Part shown: piece after piece, positions 1-5,109 of the stretch | Position numbering within the stretch: the stretch's first letter is position 1 | Layout: each line of letters begins with the position of its first letter | Made by a program: the position numbers and the translations under genes | Assembly (NCBI GenBank): GCA_913053915.1 | Contig: CAJXGP010000204.1 | Coordinates: 1-5,109, forward strand | Direction of reading: 5' to 3' | DNA length: 5,109 nucleotides | Origin: an uncultured Ignavibacteriales bacterium | GTDB taxonomy: Bacteria > Bacteroidota > Ignavibacteria > Ignavibacteriales > Ignavibacteriaceae | Notes under the pieces: generated by a model | What the model was told of the DNA's origin: nothing | Database searches by the model: none | What the model saw: only the letters and a program-made list of their open reading frames with translations

Positions 1-160
1 CAACCAATTTTTTTAATTTAGTATCAAGATGTCCATCACCAACTATATACAGACGAATGTTTTGCTTATGTTTTAATACATGTCTCATTGATTTTATTAG
101 TGTTGGTATATTTTTTTCTGGGTGAAGTCTCCCAACATAAAGAAGATTTATATTATTTCT
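1..160 (-). pseudogene. GT4-family glycosyltransferase fragment, 5' half missing, runs off left edge
   Basis: Read on the minus strand, this frame gives about 50 residues typical of the start of the C-terminal nucleotide-sugar-binding Rossmann domain of GT4 glycosyltransferases: LLYVGRLHPEKNIPTLIKSM at about 144-85, then LYIVGDGHLDTKLKKL at about 50-3. In the family, GRL-x3-K lies in the donor-binding cleft, and enzymes of this group build lipopolysaccharide, capsule or other surface glycans. The downstream E-x7-E site would lie beyond the window. The frame is closed upstream by a TAG at 161-163, with no start codon between that stop and the homology. The N-terminal acceptor domain, normally some 180 residues, is therefore absent here. 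The upstream DNA instead encodes the end of an unrelated gene on the other strand. The family call rests on motif recognition; the specific sugar and acceptor cannot be told. Confidence 0.8.
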
Positions 161-555
161 CTAATCAAACAGGTAAACTGTTAAAACTTTTGCCCGGCAT
201 TTACGGACTAAGCAATCATCTTTTGGATACCCCTTGGTTCAAAGTGGAAAAGAGTAAATTATCATTTTCTAAAATTATAAAACGAAAGGATGTTTCTATT
301 GATGAACTATTTATGCTTCTTTCAGATAAAGAAATACCGCCGGATGATTTACTTCCTAATACCGGTCTTCAACTCGAAATAGAGAGAGCCGTATCTCCGG
401 TTTTTGTATCCACCCCAAAATATGGTACCCGCTCATCGACTGTTATTTTATGGGATTTAAATGATAAGATAATATTCATAGAGAAATTTCTTAACTCTAT
501 AAATAATGAATGGATTACCAACGGTTTTGATTTTAACTTGATTAATACCCGGTAA
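142..555 (+). pseudogene. NRDE/TANGO2-family protein, C-terminal half only
   Basis: The frame encodes about 137 residues matching the C-terminal half of NRDE (TANGO2-like) proteins: EDLYYFSNQTG, then PGIYGLSNHLLDTPWFKV, LPNTGLQLEIERAVSPVF and PKYGTRSSTVILWD, ending at TAA 553-555. Bacterial members are usually about 250 residues and begin with a conserved N-terminal segment containing the Asn-Arg-Asp-Glu signature; that half is missing. The frame can be extended to a TTG at 88, but 88-141 is the antisense of glycosyltransferase coding sequence and resembles no NRDE sequence, so that start is not believable. The cellular role of bacterial NRDE proteins is poorly defined; eukaryotic TANGO2 has been linked to Golgi organisation and haem or lipid handling. 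The fragment is convergent with the efflux operon. Its loss of the 5' end could reflect a deletion, an inversion or a misjoined assembly. Confidence 0.8.
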
Positions 556-630
556 ATTTATGTTTTATTAAATTTCCGTTCTTGATTCACATAATGACAG
601 GTTACTTATGAAACGTCTATGATTGCAATT

Positions 631-676
631 TGTCATTCTGAGCTGCCGGTCCGCATCAGGCGGAAAGCGAAGAATC
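631..676. repeat. Dispersed-type intergenic repeat (TGTCATTCTGAGC...GCGAAGAATC)
   Basis: The element starts with TGTCATTCTGAGC at 631-643 and ends with AGCGAAGAATC at 666-676. From memory, pairs of this form (TGTCATTCTGAGC followed closely by GCGAAGAATC) are a common intergenic repeat in several bacterial phyla. Here the two ends are separated by an internal GC-rich stem of TCCGC and GCGGA (650-654 and 660-664) around an ATCAG loop. Only one copy is in the window, so its repeated nature cannot be shown from this sequence. It lies between two convergent genes, five bases beyond the stop codon of the RND pump gene. Confidence 0.6.
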
Positions 677-683
677 ACTTTTT
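635..683 (+). terminator. Possible terminator: branched hairpin plus T5 tract
   Basis: On the plus strand the arms ATTCT (635-639) and AGAAT (671-675) pair. They are followed by opposed GA/GA (640-641 with 669-670), then GCT with AGC (642-644 with 666-668), an asymmetric internal loop, and a terminal TCCGC/GCGGA stem. Five T residues follow at 679-683. This could end transcripts coming from the NRDE remnant. In the minus direction the same hairpin has no T-run after it, so it would be a weaker stop for the efflux operon. The T tract is short and three bases separate it from the stem, so the call is tentative. Confidence 0.35.
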
Positions 684-1824
684 ACTCTTCTGCAGGTAGC
701 GATTTATTCACACTTTGAATCAGTCTTCTATAAAAAGCTAAAAGTTTTTCTTTCCAAACTTCAATTAATACATAAATTACCGGAACTAGTACGAGCGTTA
801 ATAACATTGAACTAATCAAGCCTCCAATTATAGCCCAAGCTAAGCCGGATTTCCATTCCGAACCGGCATCTAACGACGTAGCAATCGGTAACATACCGAA
901 GACTAAAGCTGAAGTTGTCATCAAAATAGGTCTTATTCTATTGCGTCCCGCATCCATCATTGCATCATGAGCAGATTCTCCTTTCCCCTTTCTTTGATTT
1001 GCCCTATCCACTAAAAGAATTGCATTTTTGCCCACAAGGCCTATCAACACAATTATTCCAAGTATGGAAAATATAGTTAATGATTTCATAGTAAGAGCCA
1101 ATGCAAGTAAAGCGCCGATTATAGCCATTGGAATCGAAAATATTATAACAAAAGGATCGGCATAAGAATCATATAGGGCAACCAAAACCATATACATGAA
1201 TAGAATAGCAGCTAATAAAGCAATTGCAAGACTACTAAAAGATTGTGCTTGATTTTTGAGATCACCCATATAAGAAATTTCAATGCCTTTTGGTAAAGTA
1301 GTTTTTGCAAGTGCATTTTGAAAATCTTGTCCGATACTTCCGACTGGTCTCCCGAGAGCTTGCGAAAAAACGGTAATCGCAGGAATCCTATTCATTCGCT
1401 CTAATTTAGTCGGTCCTGTGGTTTGATAAACAGATGCAAATTGCTTAAGTAGAATTACCTGTCCTTGTTTATTTATAAAAGAAAGGTTCTCAACATTGGA
1501 AATTTTTGAGCGGTCAAATTTATCAAGGGATACCTTTATGTTATAATCATCATCCCCCACTCTGAATTTTGCATTATCATTACCCTGAAATGCAACATTT
1601 AAAGCTGCCCCGACCTCCGCAATGGATAGACCGAAATCGGCTAGTTTTTGCCGGTCCATTTTAATTCTTATTTCCGGATTCCCATTTTCAGACGAAAGCC
1701 TGACATCGGATGTACCCGATATTTTCTTCAGTAAACCTTCAACGATGAGGGCAGCCTTCCCTACATCTTTTCTATCCGAACCGCTGACAATTATTTGAAT
1801 TGGTGTTTGCAGTACCGAAAACTC
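682..1824 (-). CDS. RND (HAE1-type) efflux transporter, C-terminal part, out of frame with its 5' part
   Basis: This is the 3' third of the AcrB-like pump. The frame is open from 1824; homology starts at about 1803 with PIQIIVSG and runs to TAA at 682-684, about 373 residues. Numbering from the only early ATG (1657-1659, giving a 325-residue product), a periplasmic porter and docking region covers roughly 1-138. Five membrane segments follow, at about 141-163, 168-190, 193-217, 240-262 and 272-299. VGKNAILLVD places the proton-relay lysine at 211 (AcrB K940), and RIRPILMTTSALVFGMLP places the arginine at 243 (AcrB R971). That ATG lies inside a conserved periplasmic domain, has only a weak upstream purine stretch and would give a product without a signal or the first membrane helices, so it is probably not a real start. 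The part is best read as the tail of the gene starting at 3808. Confidence 0.9.
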   Translation of the reverse strand, partial: EFSVLQTPIQIIVSGSDRKDVGKAALIVEGLLKKISGTSDVRLSSENGNPEIRIKMDRQKLADFGLSIAEVGAALNVAFQGNDNAKFRVGDDDYNIKVSLDKFDRSKISNVENLSFINKQGQVILLKQFASVYQTTGPTKLERMNRIPAITVFSQALGRPVGSIGQDFQNALAKTTLPKGIEISYMGDLKNQAQSFSSLAIALLAAILFMYMVLVALYDSYADPFVIIFSIPMAIIGALLALALTMKSLTIFSILGIIVLIGLVGKNAILLVDRANQRKGKGESAHDAMMDAGRNRIRPILMTTSALVFGMLPIATSLDAGSEWKSGLAWAIIGGLISSMLLTLVLVPVIYVLIEVWKEKLLAFYRRLIQSVNKSLPAEE

Positions 1825-3808
1825 CTATCGGATTTACCCGCACTTTTACACCTGGAATACTTAACGCCATAGCCTTAATTTCCTGTCCTATTTCTTCGGT
1901 AGATTTACTCCTTTCATTTTTAGGTACAAGCGAAACATCCAACTCTGCAACATTGTTTGAACTCTGACTGATCAAACCTTCATTTGAAGCACCTACTTTT
2001 ACAAATAATTTTCGTACCTCAGGCAATTTCCGGATATAATTCTCCACCTTTCGAGAAACCAAATTTGTATGTTCGAGTGAATAACCTAACGGCATTTCCA
2101 AAGTTACCGCAAATTCACCCCGGTCTATTTGCGTCATAAATTCCGCGCCGATAAACCCTGTAGGAATTAAAGCTAAAGAAGCCAAAAATAATGCAAAGGA
2201 AATAACAATTACTTTCCATTTATTATCGAGCGCCCATTTCAGAACATATAAATAATTTTCAGTTAAATTATGGAATCCTTGTTCGAACCAGATAGCAAAT
2301 TTACCTATGATGGTTTTGCCTGCCACTTTCTCTAATTTACCAAATCTCGAGGCTAATAAAGGAGTAATCGTAAATGAAACAAATAGACTCAACAAAGTAG
2401 ATATAATCACCACAACTGCAAATTCTCTGATAATATCACCGATTAATCCGCCGGTCAACGCAAGGGGAACATAAATAACGACATCAACCATTGTAATTGC
2501 CATTGCAGCAAATCCAATTTCATTTCTGCCCTTTAAGGCGGCATCCCTTTTGTTTTCCCCCCTCTCAATATGATGATAAATATTTTCAATTACCACTATT
2601 GAATCATCCACCAGAAATCCTACTACTAAAGATAATCCCAATAAGGTCATTAAATTTAACGTAAAACCAAAAAGATACATTACCGTTAAGGTAGAAATTA
2701 ATGAACAGGGAATTGCCAACAGAACAATGAAAGAATTTCTAATACTATGCAAGAATAACAACATTACAATAGCAACAAGAAGTACCGCTATCGCAAGGTC
2801 GAATTTCACACCGTTTGCAGCGGCAATAGTAAAGGTCGATTCGTCTTGTGCAATATCAAAACGCACATTGTCGGCTTTATAATCTTTCTCTATTTTATTT
2901 AATTCTTTTCTAACCAGACGGCTAACCTCAACGGTGTTGGCGTCCGTTTGTTTTTGAACTAATATTCCGATTGAAGATACGCCGTCTATTCTGCTTATAT
3001 TTTGCGGATCCTTTGTACCATCCTCAACTTCCGCAATATCCGATAGATGAATATTACTTCCATTCGCTAAATGTGCAATAACCAGATTACGTAATGTGTT
3101 TAGCGAAGAAAATCTTCCCGCAAGACGAACAACATATTGATTGGATCTATTCTTTATCACTCCTGCAGGTAGTTCTAAATCGGATGACCGGATTATGTTT
3201 ACAATTTGAAGTAAAGATAAACCATAAGAGTGAATTTTATCTTCATTAATATTTACTTTAAATTCCCGTCGCTTCCCACCAATCAGAGTAATTTGCCCAA
3301 CTCCGGCTATTTTTGAAAGTCGTGGTTGAATCCTGTCGACTACAAATTGATAAAATTTTCTCGGAACCATGTTGCTTGTAACTCCCATACGGAGTACAGG
3401 AATTTCATCCAACGCAAATTTTGAAATAACAGGCGTCTTAGCTTGCACAGGTAAAGTGTTAATTATCTGATTTATTTTCCTTTGTACATTCTGAATTTGA
3501 ATGTTAATATCGGTACCTTGAAGAAATCGTATCATAACAAATGATACGTTTTCTTTCGAAGTAGATTTAATTATATCAATCCTACTAAGAGTTGAAACGG
3601 CATCTTCTATCGGTTTAGTTATCGATGTTTCAACCTCAAAGGGAGAACCACCCGGATAAACAGTTGAAATTGTAATTACAGGCGGTGTTATTTTCGGTAA
3701 CAACTCATATTTCATCTGAATATAGCTATAAAGTCCCAGTATAATCATCGCAGAAAAAATAACCACTATCAACGAAGGCCGTTTGATAGAAAGTTCAGTA
3801 ATTGTCAT
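1772..3808 (-). CDS. RND (HAE1-type) multidrug efflux transporter, N-terminal part, truncated by frameshift
   Basis: This is an AcrB/MexB-like inner-membrane pump subunit that would export hydrophobic or amphipathic compounds using the proton gradient. The ATG at 3806-3808 is set by AGGAG seven bases upstream and by the family-typical opening MTITELSIKRPSL. Membrane helix 1 is at about 10-32, the first periplasmic porter/docking loop at about 33-335, helices 2-6 at about 337-485 and helix 7 at about 531-549; a second periplasmic loop follows. GFLVDDSIVVIENI in helix 4 places the relay aspartates at 401-402 (AcrB D407/D408); the DD pair favours HAE1 over metal-type HME pumps. Homology ends at GVFGTAN (residue 668); ten unrelated residues then lead to a TAG at 1772-1774. 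Joined to the downstream frame, the protein would be about 1041-1043 residues, normal for the family. As it stands, helices 8-12 are missing, so it should not work alone. Confidence 0.92.
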   Translation of the reverse strand: MTITELSIKRPSLIVVIFSAMIILGLYSYIQMKYELLPKITPPVITISTVYPGGSPFEVETSITKPIEDAVSTLSRIDIIKSTSKENVSFVMIRFLQGTDINIQIQNVQRKINQIINTLPVQAKTPVISKFALDEIPVLRMGVTSNMVPRKFYQFVVDRIQPRLSKIAGVGQITLIGGKRREFKVNINEDKIHSYGLSLLQIVNIIRSSDLELPAGVIKNRSNQYVVRLAGRFSSLNTLRNLVIAHLANGSNIHLSDIAEVEDGTKDPQNISRIDGVSSIGILVQKQTDANTVEVSRLVRKELNKIEKDYKADNVRFDIAQDESTFTIAAANGVKFDLAIAVLLVAIVMLLFLHSIRNSFIVLLAIPCSLISTLTVMYLFGFTLNLMTLLGLSLVVGFLVDDSIVVIENIYHHIERGENKRDAALKGRNEIGFAAMAITMVDVVIYVPLALTGGLIGDIIREFAVVVIISTLLSLFVSFTITPLLASRFGKLEKVAGKTIIGKFAIWFEQGFHNLTENYLYVLKWALDNKWKVIVISFALFLASLALIPTGFIGAEFMTQIDRGEFAVTLEMPLGYSLEHTNLVSRKVENYIRKLPEVRKLFVKVGASNEGLISQSSNNVAELDVSLVPKNERSKSTEEIGQEIKAMALSIPGVKVRVNPIGVFGTANTNSNNCQRFG
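1801..1807 (-). other. Frameshift site in the RND pump gene
   Basis: On the minus strand the 5' frame reads GGT ACT GCA AAC, encoding GTAN and ending at 1805. The 3' frame resumes with CCA ATT CAA, encoding PIQ from 1803. One A (1804) sits between them, so the net change is +1, equivalent to losing 2 or 5 bases. The window where both frames are open is 1772-1824, so the lesion must lie there; protein similarity narrows it to about 1801-1807. From memory, related pumps read G-T-A-N-Q-T-P-I-Q here. No slippery heptamer or adjacent stem suggesting programmed frameshifting was seen. Confidence 0.85.
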
Positions 3809-3815
3809 ATTTAAT

Positions 3816-3820
3816 CTCCT
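3816..3820 (-). promoter_or_regulatory. Ribosome binding site of the RND pump gene
   Basis: AGGAG on the minus strand lies seven bases before the ATG at 3806-3808. This spacing fixes the pump start and shows that the 5' end of the pump gene still carries a normal translation signal. Confidence 0.8.
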
Positions 3821-3857
3821 AAATAAACTTTATCTTTCATCATATATTAATGAAGGA

Positions 3858-4910
3858 TTATTGTAATAACTTCACTTTGTAATTTTGTTTCAAATTATTT
3901 TGCCCGTTTACGACAACTATATCACCTTTTTTTAAGCCGGACAAAACTTCTAGATTATTATTAGAAGATTTCCCAATCACCAGATGACGTAATTTCGCGA
4001 CATTGTTTTCTACAACATAAACTTGTGCATTCTTTACGCTTCCCAATAATGCTTCTCTCGGTATTACCAACGATTTGTATTTTTCTTTTGAAGTAAATAA
4101 AACATTAGCAAACATTCCCGCCCTCAACGGATATTTCTTGCTGTTTTTCAGATCAACCTCAACAGGGTAATTATGTGCCATATCCCCCTTCACCGAAATA
4201 GTTTTTATTACACCTTTAAATATTACACCCGGATAAACACCGGTTTTCACATCCACACGGTCACCAACTTTCAAAGAGAAAACATCTTGTTCGGAAACAT
4301 TAATCTTCACTTTCAAAATAGAAATATCAACGATTTCCGCCACAACCGTTCTTTTGGTTACATAATCCCCAATGTTCACAGGCCTATAGGTAATAAAACC
4401 GGATATAGGAGCAGTGATTTTTGTATCTTCATAATGTTTTCTTGCAGCGATCAATTGTGCATCAGCCGAAGTTAAAGCCAACTGAGCATTTTCAATTTGT
4501 GAATCGGTAACTGATTTTTCCTTAAAAAGCGCTGTATATCGTTCATAATTTTTCTTTGCCTTTTGATAATTTACCGTTGCCGTTTTAAAAGTTGATAATT
4601 CCAGGGCATCTTCCAACTGAATCAACGTTGAACCCGCATATTTATAATCACCGACATTAGCCGATACCTTTACAACCTTACCCTGAGCTTCCGAAACAAT
4701 CCGGACATCATTATCGGCTTCAATCGTTCCGACCATATCCAAATGAGTTAAAAAATTCATAGACTTGACCGTATCAACATTTACAGGATAGGCGATAACT
4801 TTTACTATTTTCTCCGAAGCTTTTAATGAAGCCCTGTTATGTAACAGTATAGCCATGACAACAATTAAAAAAATTACAACTAAGGAAATATATTTTATTT
4901 TCTTACTCAT
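3858..4910 (-). CDS. RND efflux periplasmic adaptor (membrane fusion protein, HlyD/AcrA type)
   Basis: A complete 350-residue adaptor that would link the inner-membrane pump to the TolC-type channel. Residues 6-23 form one hydrophobic segment after a basic start (MSKKIKY). There is no cysteine near the N-terminus, so it is not a lipoprotein and is either anchored by this helix or cleaved as a signal peptide. Order: first lipoyl half about 60-103 (VGTIEADNDVRIVSEAQGKV), an alpha-helical hairpin about 104-163 with a turn near KEKSVTDSQIE, second lipoyl half about 164-197 (TKITAPISGFITYRPVNIGD), beta-barrel about 198-280 and membrane-proximal domain about 281-350 (IPREALLG, LKKGDIVVVNG). The short hairpin suits contact with a TolC-type partner. 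The gene starts 25 bases after the channel gene and ends 49 bases before the pump gene, so the three are probably cotranscribed. It looks intact. Confidence 0.93.
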   Translation of the reverse strand: MSKKIKYISLVVIFLIVVMAILLHNRASLKASEKIVKVIAYPVNVDTVKSMNFLTHLDMVGTIEADNDVRIVSEAQGKVVKVSANVGDYKYAGSTLIQLEDALELSTFKTATVNYQKAKKNYERYTALFKEKSVTDSQIENAQLALTSADAQLIAARKHYEDTKITAPISGFITYRPVNIGDYVTKRTVVAEIVDISILKVKINVSEQDVFSLKVGDRVDVKTGVYPGVIFKGVIKTISVKGDMAHNYPVEVDLKNSKKYPLRAGMFANVLFTSKEKYKSLVIPREALLGSVKNAQVYVVENNVAKLRHLVIGKSSNNNLEVLSGLKKGDIVVVNGQNNLKQNYKVKLLQ

Positions 4911-4915
4911 TTTCG

Positions 4916-4919
4916 CCTC
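4916..4919 (-). promoter_or_regulatory. Ribosome binding site of the adaptor gene
   Basis: GAGG on the minus strand sits five bases before the ATG at 4908-4910, inside the 25-base gap after the TolC-family stop codon. It supports this start, which also gives a proper basic-then-hydrophobic N-terminus. Confidence 0.7.
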
Positions 4920-4935
4920 AAATAATTTATAAGTT

Positions 4936-5109
4936 TCATTTATTTCCGGTAGCTTTCTCTATTTTTGCTTTTACTATTTCATATTCCACTAATGCTTGAA
5001 CATTGTTGGTACGTGCTAATTTTAATGAAGTTTCAGCATCTATCAATTCCGAATTTAATGCTAATCCTTGTTCAAATTTATCGCGTGTAACTCGATAATT
5101 CTCTTTTGC
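4936..5109 (-). CDS. TolC-family outer-membrane efflux protein, C-terminal 57 residues
   Basis: This partial gene enters from the right edge and ends at TGA 4936-4938. The 57 codons contain ENYRVTRDKFEQGLALNSEL, then IDAETSLKLARTNNVQALVE and EYEIVKAKIEKATG. This is the classic last helical repeat of TolC-type outer-membrane factors: Y-x7-(Y/F)-x2-G, then a D-A-E-T/S stretch, then long heptad helices ending in K-A-x-G. The protein would be the trimeric outer-membrane channel of the tripartite exporter. It is too short for the ORF length cut-offs usually applied. As the first visible gene of the operon, it puts the promoter and any regulator beyond the right edge of the window. Confidence 0.9.
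   Translation of the reverse strand, partial: AKENYRVTRDKFEQGLALNSELIDAETSLKLARTNNVQALVEYEIVKAKIEKATGNK

Noticed and set aside
88..141. TTG-started hydrophobic N-terminus (MILLVLVYFFLGEV) on the plus-strand NRDE frame, resembling a signal peptide
   Set aside because: These bases are the antisense of clear GT4 coding sequence, there is no good ribosome binding site, and NRDE proteins do not start this way. The hydrophobicity comes from the T-rich antisense of lysine and asparagine codons.
553..575. Inverted repeat AAATTTA (554-560) and TAAATTT (569-575) just after the NRDE stop codon
   Set aside because: The stem is entirely A/T and short with an 8-base loop and no T tract after it, so it is unlikely to terminate transcription; such pairs are common in AT-rich spacer.
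593..637. Inverted 7-base pair AATGACA (593-599) and TGTCATT (631-637), possibly the edges of a larger repeat element
   Set aside because: Seven bases is too short to separate from chance, and the bases next to the left copy do not continue the match to the known repeat end.
1772..1824. Programmed ribosomal frameshifting as an explanation for the split pump gene
   Set aside because: There is no slippery run or downstream structure in the overlap, RND pumps are not known to use recoding, and the net shift fits a simple small deletion.
3811..3843. Ten-codon minus-strand mini-ORF (MMKDKVYLGD) covering the pump ribosome binding site and ending two bases before its ATG
   Set aside because: It could suggest translational coupling, but it has no upstream Shine-Dalgarno sequence, and a frame this short in AT-rich spacer arises easily by chance.
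4173..4475. Plus-strand open frame of 100 codons
   Set aside because: It lies wholly antisense to the well-supported adaptor gene, its product is low-complexity and rich in His, Asn and Phe, and it matches no family; it is a shadow of the real gene.

Overview
The window looks like an AT-rich chromosomal piece from a Gram-negative bacterium. The gene order (outer-membrane channel, periplasmic adaptor, RND pump), AGGAG-type ribosome binding sites, an NRDE/TANGO2-family gene and an intergenic repeat beginning TGTCATTCTGAGC suggest the Bacteroidota/Ignavibacteriota side of the tree. That placement is an inference from style and recollection, not a measured assignment.

Layout. Positions 1-160 (minus strand) hold a fragment of a GT4-type glycosyltransferase that runs off the left edge and lacks its 5' half. 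Positions 142-555 (plus strand) hold the C-terminal half of an NRDE/TANGO2-family protein, also lacking its 5' half. The two fragments meet 5'-end to 5'-end at about 140-160. Positions 556-681 are a short convergent intergenic stretch with one copy of a hairpin-forming repeat. From 682 to the right edge, everything is a minus-strand tripartite efflux operon, read right to left: the last 57 codons of a TolC-family outer-membrane factor (4936-5109), a full-length membrane-fusion adaptor (3858-4910) and an AcrB-like HAE1-type RND transporter (682-3808). Spacings are 25 and 48-49 bases, with a good ribosome binding site before each of the last two genes.

The efflux genes would together form an envelope-spanning, proton-driven exporter. 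The pump gene is broken, however. Near 1801-1807 the reading frame changes in the second periplasmic loop, so the TM4 aspartate pair and the TM10/TM11 lysine and arginine of the proton relay sit in two different frames. Homology is continuous across the break and every expected motif is intact, so the lesion is either recent or a sequence error.

I found no evidence of a new kind of system. The items most worth a second look are the frameshift, the head-to-head junction of two 5'-truncated genes and the structured repeat between the convergent genes.
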